Assembly: GCF_947496385.1 (NCBI RefSeq)
Contig: NZ_CANMCP010000001.1
Span: 310,001 to 374,000 of the forward strand
Source: an uncultured Croceicoccus sp.
GTDB lineage: Bacteria; Pseudomonadota; Alphaproteobacteria; Sphingomonadales; Sphingomonadaceae
DNA length: 64,000 bases
Reading direction: 5' to 3'
The notes beneath the pieces were generated by a model. It was not told where the DNA came from. It was given only the letters and a program-made list of their open reading frames with translations, and searched no databases. The position numbers and the translations under genes were made by a program. How positions within the stretch are numbered: the stretch's first letter is position 1; each line of letters begins with the position of its first letter. This document shows positions 8,982-20,191 of the stretch, in pieces.

Positions 8982-10988
8982 ATGCCTAAGGTTACCGTCG
9001 ACGGACAGGAACTCGAGGTGCCCGCAGGGGCCACCGTGCTGCAGGCATGCGAGCTTGCCGGCAAGGAAATCCCGCGTTTCTGCTATCATGAACGGCTGTC
9101 CATCGCGGGCAATTGCCGCATGTGCCTGGTCGAGGTGAAGCCCGGGCCGCCCAAGCCGCAGGCGAGCTGTGCGCTTCCCGCGACCGAGGGGCAGGAAATC
9201 CGCACCGATACCGAAATGGTGAAGAAGGCGCGGGAAGGGGTGATGGAGTTCCTGCTCATCAATCACCCGCTCGATTGCCCGATCTGCGATCAGGGCGGCG
9301 AGTGCGACCTTCAGGACCAGTCGATGGCCTATGGCCGCGGTGCGACGCGCTATCACGAGAACAAGCGCGCCGTGACCGAGAAATACATGGGCCCGTTGAT
9401 CAAGACGATCATGACCCGCTGCATCCATTGCACGCGCTGTGTCCGGTTCAGCGAGGAGATCGCCGGCGTGGACGAGATCGGCGCGCTCTATCGCGGCGAG
9501 AACATGCAGATCACGACCTATCTGGAGCATGCGGCGAAGCATGAATTGTCGGCGAATGTCGTCGATCTGTGCCCGGTCGGCGCGCTGACCAGCCGGCCCT
9601 ATGCCTATGAAGCGCGGCCCTGGGAATTGAAGAAGGTGCCGGGCATCGACGTGATGGACGGCGTCGGCAGCAATATCCGCATCGACAGCCGCGGGCGCGA
9701 AGTGTTGCGCATCCTGCCGCGCGTCAACGACGACGTGAACGAGGAATGGCTGACGGACAAGGGGCGCCACGCGCTCGACGGGCTGACCCGCCGCCGGCTC
9801 GACCGGGTGTGGATCCGCCGCGACGGAAAGCTGCAACCGGCCGACTGGAACGAGGCGTTCGGCATGATCCGCGATGCCGCACCGGGCGACAGCATCGCCG
9901 CGGTGCACGGCGATCTCGTCGATTGCGAGACATTGTTCGCGGCGAAAGCCTTGCTCAAGGCCATGGGCTCCTCACTGATCGAGGGGCGCCAGAACGGCAT
10001 GGTCTACGACACCTCCAGCATGGCGGCGCTCAATTTCAATTCCGGGCTTTCGGGCATCGAGGAGGCCGATTGCATCCTCATCGTCGGGAGCCAGATCCGG
10101 TACGAGGCACCGCTCGTCAACACGCGCATCCGCAAGGCGGTGAAGCGCGGGGCGAAGGTGTTCATCATGGGCCCCGAATGGGAAACGACGTACCCTGTGA
10201 CGTTCCTCGGCAATGATCTTGGCGGGCTGAACGATCTGTCCGGCGATCTGGCCGAGGCGATGGCGGCGGCGGAACGCCCCGCGATCATCGCCGGCGGTGC
10301 GGCATTGGCGCGCGGCGCGCTGGGCCGCTTGCTGGCGCTGGCGGGCGAGTGGAAGCTGCTCCGTGATGGCTGGAACGGGTTCAACGCGCTCCACGCCCCT
10401 GCGGCGCGGATGGGCGGGCTGATGCTCGGCTATGCGCAGGCTGGCGGGATGAAGGCCATCGCGGATGCAGCGCCCAAGGTGCTGCTGTCGCTGGGGGCCG
10501 ACGAGATGGACTATGCGCCGTTCGAGAAGAGCCTGAAGGTCTATATCGGCCATCATGGCGACAAGGGCGCGCATGCGGCGGATATTATTCTGCCGGCCGC
10601 GGCCTACACCGAAAAGCACGGCACCTATGTCAATATCGAAGGGCGCGTGCAGCGTTCGGAAAAATCGGTCTTCGCGCCCGGCGACGCGCGGGAGGACTGG
10701 ACCATTCTACGCGCGCTCGCCGATGCGCTGGGCGTGAGCGTCGGCTTCGACAGCTTCGACGAATTGCGCAGCGCGATGCACCGGGAAGTGCCCTCGCTCG
10801 CGATTGACGGGCTGGCAGAATTCGGCACGACATTGCCCGCAGGTGGCGGCGAGGCTTCGGGCGTCATCGACGCCTACCCGGTGAAGGATTACTACCTCAG
10901 CAACGCGATCTGCCGCGCCAGCCCGACGATGCAGCGCTGCTCGGCCGAATTGCTCCACGGGGAAGAAGTGGCGGAGGCCGCGGAATGA
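8982..10988 (+). CDS. nuoG: NADH-quinone oxidoreductase subunit G
   Basis: NuoG is the large iron-sulfur subunit of the NADH-input arm. The N-terminal ferredoxin domain has [15 protein letters not shown] for the 2Fe-2S cluster. Then come [15 protein letters not shown] with its His ligand, and the CIHCTRC and LCPVGAL groups for 4Fe-4S clusters. A molybdopterin-oxidoreductase-like domain without catalytic function follows. At 668 residues it is near the usual alphaproteobacterial length. The ATG at 8982 gives [16 protein letters not shown], a normal ferredoxin start. Confidence 0.97.
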   Translation: MPKVTVDGQELEVPAGATVLQACELAGKEIPRFCYHERLSIAGNCRMCLVEVKPGPPKPQASCALPATEGQEIRTDTEMVKKAREGVMEFLLINHPLDCPICDQGGECDLQDQSMAYGRGATRYHENKRAVTEKYMGPLIKTIMTRCIHCTRCVRFSEEIAGVDEIGALYRGENMQITTYLEHAAKHELSANVVDLCPVGALTSRPYAYEARPWELKKVPGIDVMDGVGSNIRIDSRGREVLRILPRVNDDVNEEWLTDKGRHALDGLTRRRLDRVWIRRDGKLQPADWNEAFGMIRDAAPGDSIAAVHGDLVDCETLFAAKALLKAMGSSLIEGRQNGMVYDTSSMAALNFNSGLSGIEEADCILIVGSQIRYEAPLVNTRIRKAVKRGAKVFIMGPEWETTYPVTFLGNDLGGLNDLSGDLAEAMAAAERPAIIAGGAALARGALGRLLALAGEWKLLRDGWNGFNALHAPAARMGGLMLGYAQAGGMKAIADAAPKVLLSLGADEMDYAPFEKSLKVYIGHHGDKGAHAADIILPAAAYTEKHGTYVNIEGRVQRSEKSVFAPGDAREDWTILRALADALGVSVGFDSFDELRSAMHREVPSLAIDGLAEFGTTLPAGGGEASGVIDAYPVKDYYLSNAICRASPTMQRCSAELLHGEEVAEAAE

Positions 10989-12124
10989 CTGCTTTCTTCG
11001 TAGATCTGGGCATGGCCTATGGCTGGGCGTGGTTTCTGGCGACGGTTATCGGCGTAATGCTGATCGCGTTGCCGTTGATGCTTGGTGTGGCGATGATCAT
11101 CTACGCCGACCGGAAAATCTGGGCGGCGATTGCGTTGCGGCGCGGGCCCAACGTGGTCGGCCCGTTCGGCCTGCTGCAAAGCTTTGCCGACGGGTTGAAA
11201 GTGTTTCTTCAGGAAACGATCATTCCGTCGGCGGCGAACAAGGGCCTGTTCCTGATCGCGCCGATCATCACCTTTACCGTGGCACTGCTCGCATGGGCGG
11301 TCATTCCGTTCGGGCCGGGAATGGTGCTCGCCAATATCAATGTCGGCCTGCTCTATGTCCTGGCGATCAGTTCGCTGGGCGTGTACGGGGTCGTGATTTC
11401 GGGCTGGGCGTCGAACTCGAAATACCCGTTTTTCAGTGCGATGCGCGCCGCGGCTCAGATGATTTCGTATGAGGTGTCGATCGGGTTCATCCTGATCTGC
11501 GTCATCCTCTATGCCGGCACGAGCAATCTGAACGGCATCATCCTGGCGCAGGTCGGGCACGGGTTCGGGCTTGTGAACGGGTTCGTCTTCAACATTCTGC
11601 TGTTCCCGATGTGGGTGATGTTCCTGATTTCCTCGCTGGCGGAAACCGCACGTGCGCCGTTCGACCTGACCGAGGCGGAATCAGAACTCGTCGCGGGGTA
11701 TCAGACCGAATATTCGTCGATGAGCTTCGCGCTGTTCTGGCTCGGCGAATATGCCAACGTGCTGCTGATGTGTGCGTTGAATGCCATCCTGTTCTTTGGC
11801 GGGTGGTTGCCGCCGCTCAATATCGATCTCATCCCGTGGTTCGACATTCCGGGCATCATCTGGCTGCTTTTGAAGATCCTGTTCTTCTTCTTCATCTTCA
11901 GCTGGGTGAAGGCGACCGTGCCGCGTTTCCGCTACGATCAGCTGATGCGGCTTGGCTGGAAGGTGTTCCTGCCGTTGAGCCTGGTGTTCGTGGTTTTGGT
12001 TTCGGGCTGGCTCATGCTGACGCGCTATGACGGCAATGCCTATCAATCGAATTGCATGGTTGCGCGCGGCGCCATCGATGGCGCGCCCGTTTCCCCGCTT
12101 TGCAGGATCGAGGACGTTCAATGA
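10985..12124 (+). CDS. nuoH: NADH-quinone oxidoreductase subunit H
   Basis: NuoH is the membrane subunit that forms the entrance of the quinone chamber. The 379-residue protein has eight or so hydrophobic segments and the conserved loops [33 protein letters not shown] and [16 protein letters not shown], which line the quinone channel. It starts four bases before the end of nuoG and overlaps nuoI in the same way. An extra C-terminal tail of about 25 residues follows the last helix. Confidence 0.96.
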   Translation: MTAFFVDLGMAYGWAWFLATVIGVMLIALPLMLGVAMIIYADRKIWAAIALRRGPNVVGPFGLLQSFADGLKVFLQETIIPSAANKGLFLIAPIITFTVALLAWAVIPFGPGMVLANINVGLLYVLAISSLGVYGVVISGWASNSKYPFFSAMRAAAQMISYEVSIGFILICVILYAGTSNLNGIILAQVGHGFGLVNGFVFNILLFPMWVMFLISSLAETARAPFDLTEAESELVAGYQTEYSSMSFALFWLGEYANVLLMCALNAILFFGGWLPPLNIDLIPWFDIPGIIWLLLKILFFFFIFSWVKATVPRFRYDQLMRLGWKVFLPLSLVFVVLVSGWLMLTRYDGNAYQSNCMVARGAIDGAPVSPLCRIEDVQ

Positions 12125-12606
12125 GTGTCGCACAGCTCGTCAAGAGCTTCACCCTCTGGGAATTCGTGAAGGCGCATGCGCTGACGCTGAAGTATTTCTT
12201 CAAGCCGAAAGCGACGATCAACTACCCCTTCGAGAAGAACCCGCTGTCGCCCCGTTTCCGCGGCGAACACGCGCTGCGCCGCTACCCCAATGGCGAGGAA
12301 CGCTGCATCGCGTGCAAGCTGTGCGAGGCGGTGTGCCCGGCACAGGCGATCACGATCGAATCGGAACCGCGCAAGGACGGCAGCCGCCGCACGACGCGCT
12401 ACGACATCGACATGACGAAGTGCATCTATTGCGGCTTCTGCCAGGAAGCCTGTCCGGTGGATGCCGTGGTCGAGGGGCCGAATTTCGAATATTCGACCGA
12501 AACGCGCGAGGAACTGCTCTATGACAAGGCCAAGCTGCTCGCAAACGGGGACAAGTGGGAACGCGCCATCGCCGCGAACCTTGAAGCGGACGCCCCCTAC
12601 CGCTAG
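12121..12606 (+). CDS. nuoI: NADH-quinone oxidoreductase subunit I
   Basis: NuoI carries clusters N6a and N6b that link the peripheral arm to NuoB. Two textbook 4Fe-4S motifs are present in its 161 residues: [12 protein letters not shown] and [12 protein letters not shown]. The N-terminal amphipathic helix [20 protein letters not shown] contacts the membrane arm. The ATG at 12121 overlaps the nuoH stop. Confidence 0.97.
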   Translation: MSVAQLVKSFTLWEFVKAHALTLKYFFKPKATINYPFEKNPLSPRFRGEHALRRYPNGEERCIACKLCEAVCPAQAITIESEPRKDGSRRTTRYDIDMTKCIYCGFCQEACPVDAVVEGPNFEYSTETREELLYDKAKLLANGDKWERAIAANLEADAPYR

Positions 12607-12633
12607 GGGCGCGGCGCGGGACATGATGAAACC

Positions 12634-13251
12634 ATGATTCAGACCATAACCTTCTACCTGTTCGCGGCGCTGCTGATCCTGTCGGCGGTGTTCGTCATCA
12701 TGGCGCGCAACCCGGTGCATTCGGTGCTCTGGCTGATCGTCTGCTTCTTCAACGCGGCGGCGCTCATGATCCTCATCGGGGCGGAATTCATCGCGATGCT
12801 GCTCGTCATCGTCTATGTCGGGGCGGTCGCGGTATTGTTCCTGTTCGTGGTGATGATGCTCGACATCGATTTCGCCGAATTGCGGGCCGGTTTCGTAAAG
12901 AACTTTCCGTTCGGCATCATTCTCGCCATCGTGCTGCTGGCCGAACTCGTGCTGGGCTTCGGTGCCTATCGCGCCGGCGGGCTGGATATCGGCATGGCGG
13001 ACGGAACCGCGGCGCCCATCATCGGCGAATCGAACATCGAATCGCTGGGTGCGCTGCTTTACGGTCGTTACCTCTTCCTGTTCGAGGCAGCGGGCGTCGT
13101 TCTGCTCGTGGCGATGGTCGGTGCGATCGTGCTGACCCTGCGTCAGCGCAGCGAGGTGCGCGGGCAGAACATCGCGCATCAGATCGCGCGCCGGCCCGAG
13201 GATGCGACTTACAACGCGAGCCCGGAAACGGGGAAGGGAGTGCGGCTGTGA
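12634..13251 (+). CDS. nuoJ: NADH-quinone oxidoreductase subunit J
   Basis: NuoJ is a small membrane-arm subunit with five helices. The 205-residue protein shows the typical [20 protein letters not shown] and [21 protein letters not shown] segments, the latter containing the pi-bulge helix important for coupling. It follows nuoI after 27 bases, one of the few real gaps in the operon. Its end overlaps the GTG start of nuoK by four bases. Confidence 0.95.
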   Translation: MIQTITFYLFAALLILSAVFVIMARNPVHSVLWLIVCFFNAAALMILIGAEFIAMLLVIVYVGAVAVLFLFVVMMLDIDFAELRAGFVKNFPFGIILAIVLLAELVLGFGAYRAGGLDIGMADGTAAPIIGESNIESLGALLYGRYLFLFEAAGVVLLVAMVGAIVLTLRQRSEVRGQNIAHQIARRPEDATYNASPETGKGVRL

Positions 13252-13553
13252 TCGGGATCGAACATTATATCGTGATCAGCTCGATCCTGTTCGTGCTGGG
13301 CGTGCTCGGCATCTTCCTCAACCGGAAGAACATCATCGTCATCCTCATGTCGATCGAGCTCATCCTGCTCGCCGTGAACATCAATCTCGTCGCGTTCAGC
13401 GTGTTCCTCAACGACATGGTCGGGCAGGTCTTCGCGATGTTCGTGCTGACCGTCGCGGCGGGCGAGGCGGCCATCGGGCTCGCCATTCTGGTCATCTATT
13501 TCCGCAGCCGTGGCACCATTGCGGTGGACGACGTCAATCGGATGAAGGGGTAA
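13248..13553 (+). CDS. nuoK: NADH-quinone oxidoreductase subunit K
   Basis: NuoK is a three-helix proton-channel subunit. The 101-residue protein contains the two membrane glutamates of the family, in [10 protein letters not shown] and [13 protein letters not shown]. It starts with GTG at 13248, overlapping the nuoJ stop, and reads MIGIEHYIV. The next gene starts seven bases after its stop. Confidence 0.96.
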   Translation: MIGIEHYIVISSILFVLGVLGIFLNRKNIIVILMSIELILLAVNINLVAFSVFLNDMVGQVFAMFVLTVAAGEAAIGLAILVIYFRSRGTIAVDDVNRMKG

Positions 13554-13560
13554 GCCGGTC

Positions 13561-15627
13561 GTGTCGTCGATTTCGATCATCGTTTTCCTGCCCTTGCTGG
13601 CCGCGATCGTCGCGGGGCTGGGCAATCGCGCCATCGGCAGTTTCGCGGCAAAGATCGTGACGACCGGCGCGTTGTTCGTGTCGTGCGCGCTGTCCTGGCC
13701 GATTCTCCTGACCTATCTTGGCGGTGACGTCGACGGAACGGTCGTACCGGTGCTGAACTGGGTCCGGTCCGGCGGCATGGTGTTCGACTGGGCGCTGCGC
13801 GTCGACACGCTGACTGCGGTGATGCTGGTCGTGATCACGACCGTGTCGGCACTCGTGCACCTCTACAGCTGGGGCTACATGGACGAGGATCCGGATCAGC
13901 CGCGCTTCTTCGCCTATCTGTCGCTTTTCACGTTTGCCATGCTGATGCTGGTGACGGCGAACAATCTGGTGCAGATGTTCTTCGGCTGGGAAGGGGTTGG
14001 GCTGGCGTCCTACCTCCTGATCGGGTTCTGGTTCCGCAAACCGTCGGCGAGTGCCGCCGCCATCAAGGCGTTCGTCGTCAACCGCGTGGGCGATCTCGGC
14101 TTCATGCTCGGGATTTTCGGGACGTTCCTGGTCTTCGGCACGGTTTCGATTCCGGAGATTCTCGCGGCCGCGCCGGGCATGGCCGGGTCCAGCATCACGT
14201 TCCTCGGCATGCGGCTCGACACGATGACGATCCTGTGCCTGCTGCTGTTCATCGGCGCGATGGGCAAGTCGGCGCAGCTCGGCCTGCACACCTGGCTGCC
14301 TGATGCGATGGAAGGGCCGACGCCCGTCTCCGCGCTCATCCACGCGGCGACGATGGTCACCGCGGGCGTGTTCATGGTGTGCCGCCTGTCGCCGATGTTC
14401 GAGGCCGCGCCGATCGCGCTCGCCGTCGTGACCGTGGTGGGTGCGCTGACCTGCATCTTTGCCGCGACGGTCGGCACGACGCAGACCGATATCAAGCGCG
14501 TCATCGCCTATTCGACCTGTTCGCAGCTTGGCTACATGTTCTTTGCCGCGGGCGTCGGCGCCTATGGTGCGGCGATGTTCCACCTGTTCACCCATGCCTT
14601 CTTCAAGGCGCTGCTGTTCCTCGGCGCGGGTTCGGTCATCCACGCAATGCATCATGAGCAGGACATGCGGTATTACGGCGCGCTGCGCAAACGCATCCCG
14701 GTGACGTTCTGGGCCATGATGGCGGGCACGCTGGCGATCACGGGCGTCGGTCTCTACGCGCTGCACCTCGGTTTTGCAGGCTTCTATTCCAAGGATGCCA
14801 TTCTCGAAGCGGCTTTTGCCCGTGGCACCGAGGCGTCTTACCTGGCCTTTGCGCTCGGTATCTTCGCGGCTCTGCTGACGAGCTTCTATAGCTGGCGCCT
14901 GATGTTCCTGACGTTCTGGGGCAAGCCGCGCTGGTCGCAGTCGGAGCATATTCAGCATGCCGTGCACCATGGCGAGCATGATCCCGACGATCACAATCCC
15001 GCGCGTCAGGAGGATGCCGGGCACGATCCGCACGCTCTGGTTGTCGCCGACGACGCGGCGGCCGACGGGACGGCGGGCTATCATCCGCATGAAAGCCCGA
15101 TCGTGATGCTGATCCCGCTGATCGTGCTGTCGCTTGGTGCGGTGTTCGCGGGGGGCGTGTTCAATCACGCCTTCATCGACAGCGAAGCGTTCTGGAACGG
15201 CAGCATCTTCTATAATGAAGGGCTGATCCATGCGCTGCATGAAACGCCGATGTGGGTGAAATACGCACCTTTCGTCGTGATGCTGATCGGGCTTGCCATC
15301 GCGTGGAACAATTACATCCGCAATCCGGCGGCGCCTGCCGGTTTCGTCGAGAAGTTCGGGGGTGTGTATACCTTCCTCAAGAACAAGTGGTATTTCGACG
15401 AGCTCTATAATTTCCTGTTCGTGCGCCCGGCGTTCTGGCTTGGTCGCAAGTTCTGGAAATGGGGCGATGTCGGCTTCATCGACCGGTTCGGACCTAATGG
15501 CGCCGCGCGCGTCGTGGCCGGCGGGTCCCGGCTCGCCGCCAAGGTGCAGTCTGGTTATCTCTACAGCTATGCGCTGATCATGTTGCTTGGGCTGGTCGCC
15601 GCGATCAGCTGGGCCATTGCACGCTAA
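13561..15627 (+). CDS. nuoL: NADH-quinone oxidoreductase subunit L
   Basis: NuoL is the distal antiporter-like subunit whose long lateral helix spans the membrane arm. The 688-residue protein includes the channel segments [38 protein letters not shown] and [16 protein letters not shown]-like sequence. The frame starts with GTG at 13561. Between two late helices, around residues 460-512, lies an unusually His- and Asp-rich loop with [14 protein letters not shown]. This hydrophilic insert is probably exposed outside the membrane. Confidence 0.96.
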   Translation: MSSISIIVFLPLLAAIVAGLGNRAIGSFAAKIVTTGALFVSCALSWPILLTYLGGDVDGTVVPVLNWVRSGGMVFDWALRVDTLTAVMLVVITTVSALVHLYSWGYMDEDPDQPRFFAYLSLFTFAMLMLVTANNLVQMFFGWEGVGLASYLLIGFWFRKPSASAAAIKAFVVNRVGDLGFMLGIFGTFLVFGTVSIPEILAAAPGMAGSSITFLGMRLDTMTILCLLLFIGAMGKSAQLGLHTWLPDAMEGPTPVSALIHAATMVTAGVFMVCRLSPMFEAAPIALAVVTVVGALTCIFAATVGTTQTDIKRVIAYSTCSQLGYMFFAAGVGAYGAAMFHLFTHAFFKALLFLGAGSVIHAMHHEQDMRYYGALRKRIPVTFWAMMAGTLAITGVGLYALHLGFAGFYSKDAILEAAFARGTEASYLAFALGIFAALLTSFYSWRLMFLTFWGKPRWSQSEHIQHAVHHGEHDPDDHNPARQEDAGHDPHALVVADDAAADGTAGYHPHESPIVMLIPLIVLSLGAVFAGGVFNHAFIDSEAFWNGSIFYNEGLIHALHETPMWVKYAPFVVMLIGLAIAWNNYIRNPAAPAGFVEKFGGVYTFLKNKWYFDELYNFLFVRPAFWLGRKFWKWGDVGFIDRFGPNGAARVVAGGSRLAAKVQSGYLYSYALIMLLGLVAAISWAIAR

Positions 15628-15648
15628 GGACGGGGCGCGACACGAATA

Positions 15649-17190
15649 ATGGACGGTTTTCCCATCCTTTCCCTCATGCTTCTGGTTCCGCTTGCCGGGG
15701 CCATCGCCTGTTTCTTCGTCAATGCGGGGACGGCGCGCGCCATTGCGCTCGCCGCGACGCTGGCCGATCTGCTGCTCGGCATCGCGCTATGGGCGAGCTT
15801 CGACATTGGCGGGGCGCAGTGGCAGTTCGTGGAGCGGGCCGAGCTTTTCGCAGGGTTCGGCTATGCGCTCGGCATTGATGGCATCGCGCTGATGCTCATC
15901 GTGTTGTCGGTGTTCCTGATGCCGATCTGCATCGCGGCAAGCTGGCTGTCGGTGAAAGCCCGCGTTGGCGAATACATGGCGGCGTTCCTGTTGATGGAAA
16001 TGCTGATGATCGGCGTTTTCGCGGCGCAGGATCTCTTCCTGTTCTACATCTTCTTCGAGGCCGGTCTGATCCCGATGTACCTCATCATCGGGGTGTGGGG
16101 CGGCGACAACCGTATCTATGCGTCGTACAAATTCTTCCTCTACACGCTGCTCGGCTCCGTTCTCATGCTGATTGCGATGTTCTGGATGGCGAATGCGGCG
16201 GGTACGACCGATATTCCGACGCTGATGTCCTATGATTTCCCGGCCGGTGCGCAGACGTGGCTCTGGCTCGCGTTCTTTGCGAGCTTTGCGGTGAAGATGC
16301 CGATGTGGCCGGTGCACACCTGGCTTCCCGACGCCCACGTTCAGGCGCCGACGGCGGGGTCCATCATCCTCGCCGGCGTGCTGCTCAAGATGGGCGGCTA
16401 TGGCTTCATCCGGTTTTCGCTGCCGATGTTCCCCGATGCTTCGGCACAATTCGCGTGGCTGATCTTCGGCCTCTCGATGGTGGCGGTGGTCTACACCAGC
16501 CTTGTTGCGCTGGTGCAGCAGGACATGAAGAAGCTCATCGCCTATTCCTCGGTCGCGCATATGGCGATCGTGACCGGCGCGCTGTTTGCCTTCAATGTGC
16601 AGGGGCTCGAGGGGGCGATGATCCTGATGCTGAGCCACGGGCTCGTGTCGGGCGCGCTGTTCCTGTGCGTCGGCATCATCTACGACCGGCTGCATACGCG
16701 GGAAATCTCGCGTTATGGCGGGCTGGCGATCAACATGCCGCGCTATGCACTGTTCTTCCTGCTTTTCACCATGGCGAGCATCGGCCTTCCGGGGACGAGC
16801 GGTTTCGTCGGCGAATTCCTGAGCCTTGCCGGCATGTACGAGATTTCGAGCTGGCTGGCGCTAGTGTGCACGACGGGCATTATCCTCGGCGCCGGCTACA
16901 TGCTGTATCTCTACCGCCGCGTGGCGTTTGGCGAACAGGTCAATGCCGATGCCGCCGCCATGCCCGACCTCGACAAGCGCGAATGGGCCATGCTGATTCC
17001 GCTGGCCGCCGCGACCATGTGGATGGGCATCTATCCCGAAAGTTTTCTGGCCCCGATGCGCGCCGATATCGAATGGCTGGATCAGCGCATTGGCGCTTCT
17101 GCGCCCGCAGGGGACGCGCATCTCGCGTTGCCGAGCGCGGAGGCGCGTGCCGCCGCCATCGAAGCCGCGCATGAGGGGGGAGCGCACTGA
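15649..17190 (+). CDS. nuoM: NADH-quinone oxidoreductase subunit M
   Basis: NuoM is the second antiporter-like proton-channel subunit. The 513-residue protein has the family residues in FYIFFEAGLIPMYLIIG (the membrane Glu), MPMWPVHTWLPDAHVQAPT and QQDMKKLIAYSSVAHM (the channel Lys). About 14 hydrophobic segments are present. It starts at ATG 15649, 21 bases after nuoL, and its stop overlaps the nuoN ATG by one base. Confidence 0.96.
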   Translation: MDGFPILSLMLLVPLAGAIACFFVNAGTARAIALAATLADLLLGIALWASFDIGGAQWQFVERAELFAGFGYALGIDGIALMLIVLSVFLMPICIAASWLSVKARVGEYMAAFLLMEMLMIGVFAAQDLFLFYIFFEAGLIPMYLIIGVWGGDNRIYASYKFFLYTLLGSVLMLIAMFWMANAAGTTDIPTLMSYDFPAGAQTWLWLAFFASFAVKMPMWPVHTWLPDAHVQAPTAGSIILAGVLLKMGGYGFIRFSLPMFPDASAQFAWLIFGLSMVAVVYTSLVALVQQDMKKLIAYSSVAHMAIVTGALFAFNVQGLEGAMILMLSHGLVSGALFLCVGIIYDRLHTREISRYGGLAINMPRYALFFLLFTMASIGLPGTSGFVGEFLSLAGMYEISSWLALVCTTGIILGAGYMLYLYRRVAFGEQVNADAAAMPDLDKREWAMLIPLAAATMWMGIYPESFLAPMRADIEWLDQRIGASAPAGDAHLALPSAEARAAAIEAAHEGGAH

Positions 17191-18656
17191 TGAACGATTT
17201 CTCCCAATCCCTGCAACTGATCGCCGCCGAGGAAGTCCTCACGGTTGGCGGGCTCATCCTGTTGCTCGCCGCCGCATGGCTCGGCGACCGGTCATCGAAG
17301 GCGATTTCGATCGCCGCGGTGGCCGTGCTCGCGATCTGTGCCTTCATCGCCGCGCCGACGTTGGGCGAAGGGCTGATGGGGCCGGAAACCGTCGCGTTTG
17401 GCGGGCAGTACACGGCCGATGCCTTTGCTGCCTTCGCGAAGCTGCTCATCTATCTGTCGGCGGCGGTTGCGCTCATGGTGGCGCCGGGGTTCTTCGATCG
17501 CCATGGGGCGATGCGTGCGGAATATCCCGTGCTGATCCTGTTCGCCGTGCTCGGCATGAACATGATGGTGGCGGCGACCGATTTCCTGACGCTGTATATC
17601 GGGCTCGAACTCAACAGCCTCGCAGCCTATGTGCTGGCGGCGTTCCTGCGCACCGATGAGCGTTCGGCCGAGGCGGGCCTGAAATATTTCATCCTCGGCG
17701 CGCTGGCGAGCGGGATCATCCTGTTCGGGATGAGCCTCGTCTATGGCTTTGCCGGCAGCACCGATTTCGCCGCCGTGCGCTTTGTGCTGAGCGGGCCGTT
17801 GTCGACAGGTGCACTGTTCGGGCTGATTTTCGTGCTCGCAGGCCTCGCCTTCAAGATCAGCGCCGTGCCGTTCCACATGTGGACGCCCGACGTTTACGAA
17901 GGTGCGCCGACGCCGGTGACGACGTTCTTCGCCACCGCGCCCAAGGTCGCCGCATTGGCGCTGACCATGCGGGTGGCGTTCGGGCCGTTCGGCGCGCAGG
18001 TCGACGCCTGGCAGCAGATCGTGATCTTCGTCGCGCTCGCATCGATCGTGGTCGGCGCGCTGGGTGCCATCGGGCAGGCCAATATCAAGCGTCTGCTGGC
18101 CTATTCGTCGATCAACAATATCGGGTTCCTGCTCATCGGTCTTGCCGCCGCGACGCCGCAGGGCGCATCGGCGATGCTCGTCTATCTCTTCATCTATGTC
18201 TTCATGTCGGTCGCGGGTTTCGTCATCGTGCTGATGATGCGCGACGCGGATGGACAGGCGATCGAGTCCATCGAGGATTTTGCCGGGTTGTCGCGGACGC
18301 GTCCTGGGCTTGCGTGGGCGTTGCTCGCCGTGATGTTCAGCCTTGCGGGCATTCCGCCGCTGTTCGGTTTCTGGGGCAAGTTCGTCGTGTTTCAGGCGGC
18401 GGTGAGTGCCGATCTCATCATGCTGGCCGCGATCGGCATCGCGGCGAGCGTCATCGGCGCGTTCTATTATATCAAGATCGTGAAGATCGCGTTTTTCGAC
18501 GAGCCGGTGGACCGGGTCGCGCCCGTAACGCAAACATCGCACAAGGTCATCCTTGCCGTGGCATGCATCGTCATCTCGCCGCTGGGTTATCTGCTCACGC
18601 CGTGGCTGGGCTCGCTTGCCGACAAGGCGGCGCTCGCGCTGTTCCTGATTGTCTGA
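17190..18656 (+). CDS. nuoN: NADH-quinone oxidoreductase subunit N
   Basis: NuoN is the proximal antiporter-like subunit and completes the 14-subunit set. Diagnostic segments in the 488-residue protein are LTLYIGLELNSLAAYVLAAF, AFKISAVPFHMWTPDVYEGAPTP (given here as the loop HMWTPDVYEG) and NIKRLLAYSSINNIGFLL. The C terminus ends close to the last helix. Its last eight bases overlap the likely start of birA, so biotin ligase may be expressed with complex I. Confidence 0.96.
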   Translation: MNDFSQSLQLIAAEEVLTVGGLILLLAAAWLGDRSSKAISIAAVAVLAICAFIAAPTLGEGLMGPETVAFGGQYTADAFAAFAKLLIYLSAAVALMVAPGFFDRHGAMRAEYPVLILFAVLGMNMMVAATDFLTLYIGLELNSLAAYVLAAFLRTDERSAEAGLKYFILGALASGIILFGMSLVYGFAGSTDFAAVRFVLSGPLSTGALFGLIFVLAGLAFKISAVPFHMWTPDVYEGAPTPVTTFFATAPKVAALALTMRVAFGPFGAQVDAWQQIVIFVALASIVVGALGAIGQANIKRLLAYSSINNIGFLLIGLAAATPQGASAMLVYLFIYVFMSVAGFVIVLMMRDADGQAIESIEDFAGLSRTRPGLAWALLAVMFSLAGIPPLFGFWGKFVVFQAAVSADLIMLAAIGIAASVIGAFYYIKIVKIAFFDEPVDRVAPVTQTSHKVILAVACIVISPLGYLLTPWLGSLADKAALALFLIV

Positions 18657-19401
18657 TCGGGTCGTGCGTTCACCGATCGAGGTGGTATCCTCGATCGGGT
18701 CGACGAATACCGAATTGCTGGCCCGGTGCGGGCGCGGGGAGGCGGTTCGCGAGGGTTCCTGGCTCGTCGCGGACCGGCAAACCGCGGGCCGCGGCCGGCT
18801 TGGGCGCGAATGGTACGATGGCGCCGGCAATTTCATGGGGTCGACCGTTGTCGCTTTGAACGGCGGGGATCCGGCGGCCCATACGCTGGCGCTCGTGGCG
18901 GCGCTGGCCGTGTATGAAACGATCGCCGCGGCGCTTGCCGATACAAGGCGGCTGATGTTGAAATGGCCGAATGACGTACTGTGGGAGGGGGCGAAAATCG
19001 CCGGCATCCTGCTGGAGAGACAGGGCGACACGGTCGTGGCGGGCATCGGGGTCAATCTCGCTCGCGCGCCGCAGATTGACGGAATGGCAACGGCATCGCT
19101 TGCCGATATGGGCGTGCATGTCGCACGCGACGCGCTCGCACAGGAGCTTGCGCACCAGTTCGCGGTATGTCTCGCGCTCTGGCGTGGGTCCGGGCTGGTC
19201 GAGATCGTGTCGCGCTGGATCGCGCGCGGCCCGGCGCGCGGCACGCTTCTGTCCGCCTCCGTTCCCGGAGAAGGGGCGGTGACCGGGCGTTATGCAGGGC
19301 TCGGGCCGGACGGATCGCTGCGGCTAAGCCTTGCGGATGGGCGGGAACGCGCCATCTATGCGGGAGAGGTGGCGATGATCGCCGGCGAAGGAGATGACTG
19401 A
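18649..19401 (+). CDS. birA: Biotin-[acetyl-CoA-carboxylase] ligase
   Basis: BirA activates biotin to biotinyl-AMP and transfers it to the carrier protein of acetyl-CoA carboxylase. The 250-residue protein has the catalytic-domain motifs [24 protein letters not shown] and LKWPNDVLW, followed by the small C-terminal domain. There is no N-terminal DNA-binding domain, so it is a monofunctional ligase, not a biotin-operon repressor. The start is uncertain: TTG 18649 inside the end of nuoN or GTG 18664. This nuoN-birA-coaX-rnj order is common in alphaproteobacteria. Confidence 0.9.
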   Translation: MSDRVVRSPIEVVSSIGSTNTELLARCGRGEAVREGSWLVADRQTAGRGRLGREWYDGAGNFMGSTVVALNGGDPAAHTLALVAALAVYETIAAALADTRRLMLKWPNDVLWEGAKIAGILLERQGDTVVAGIGVNLARAPQIDGMATASLADMGVHVARDALAQELAHQFAVCLALWRGSGLVEIVSRWIARGPARGTLLSASVPGEGAVTGRYAGLGPDGSLRLSLADGRERAIYAGEVAMIAGEGDD

Positions 19402-19405
19402 AGCC

Positions 19406-20191
19406 ATGTTGCTGGCCGTCGATGTCGGAAACACCAATATTGTCTTTGCCGTGATCGCGGGGCGCGACGTGCGCGCCCGCTGGCGGATCGCGACCGATGC
19501 GCGGCGCACGGCGGATGAATATGCGGTATGGCTGATGCAACTGTTCGCCATCGGCGGGCTGAGCTTTGCGGATATCGACCGGATCATCGTATCGTCGGTG
19601 GTTCCGCGCTCACGGCATAACATGACCGTGCTGGGCGAAAAATATTTCGGCACCGTACCGATCTTCGCCGGGGAAAGCGCGGATGGCTGGGGCATCGAAA
19701 TCGATGTGGAGGAGCCGCGCTCGCTCGGCGCGGACAGGGCGGTCAATGCCATTGCCGCGCACGATGCCATTCCCGGCGACCTGATCGTGATCGATTTCGG
19801 CACGGCCACCACATTTGATGTCGTCGATTTCAATGGCGCCTACAAAGGGGGCATCATCGCGCCGGGGATCAACCTGTCGCTCGATGCGCTCGTCAATGCG
19901 GCGGCAAAACTCCCGCGCATCGCGATAGAGGGACCGAGCCAGAGCACGTCCGTCATCGGCCGCAATACCGAAACGCAAATGCACATCGGCGTTTTCTGGG
20001 GCTATGTCGCCATGATGGAAGGGCTGGTTGCCCGGCTTAGGTCGGAAATCGGCCGCCCGGTCAAGGTGGTCGCCACCGGCGGTCTTGCCCTGCTCTTCGA
20101 TACGCACACCGATATTTTCGACGTCGTCGACGTCGACCTTACGCTCACAGGCCTTGCCATACTGGCAGAACGGGCCGGAAAGAACTTATGA
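19406..20191 (+). CDS. coaX: Type III pantothenate kinase
   Basis: CoaX phosphorylates pantothenate, the first step of coenzyme A synthesis. The ASKHA-fold motifs are clear: [15 protein letters not shown] (phosphate loop), [11 protein letters not shown] and [13 protein letters not shown] place the start at ATG 19406 because the family normally begins [11 protein letters not shown]; an in-frame ATG at 19394, overlapping the end of birA, would add four residues. The product is 261 residues. The gene overlaps rnj by four bases at its end. Confidence 0.93.
   Translation: MLLAVDVGNTNIVFAVIAGRDVRARWRIATDARRTADEYAVWLMQLFAIGGLSFADIDRIIVSSVVPRSRHNMTVLGEKYFGTVPIFAGESADGWGIEIDVEEPRSLGADRAVNAIAAHDAIPGDLIVIDFGTATTFDVVDFNGAYKGGIIAPGINLSLDALVNAAAKLPRIAIEGPSQSTSVIGRNTETQMHIGVFWGYVAMMEGLVARLRSEIGRPVKVVATGGLALLFDTHTDIFDVVDVDLTLTGLAILAERAGKNL

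Noticed and set aside
7905-9908. 667-codon frame on the minus strand opposite nuoF-nuoG
   Set aside because: Antisense to two genes with intact iron-sulfur motifs; it spans their boundary and has no recognisable fold.
13534-15240. 568-codon frame opposite nuoL
   Set aside because: Extremely charged composition (His, Arg, Asp, Glu) as expected from the reverse of membrane-protein codons.
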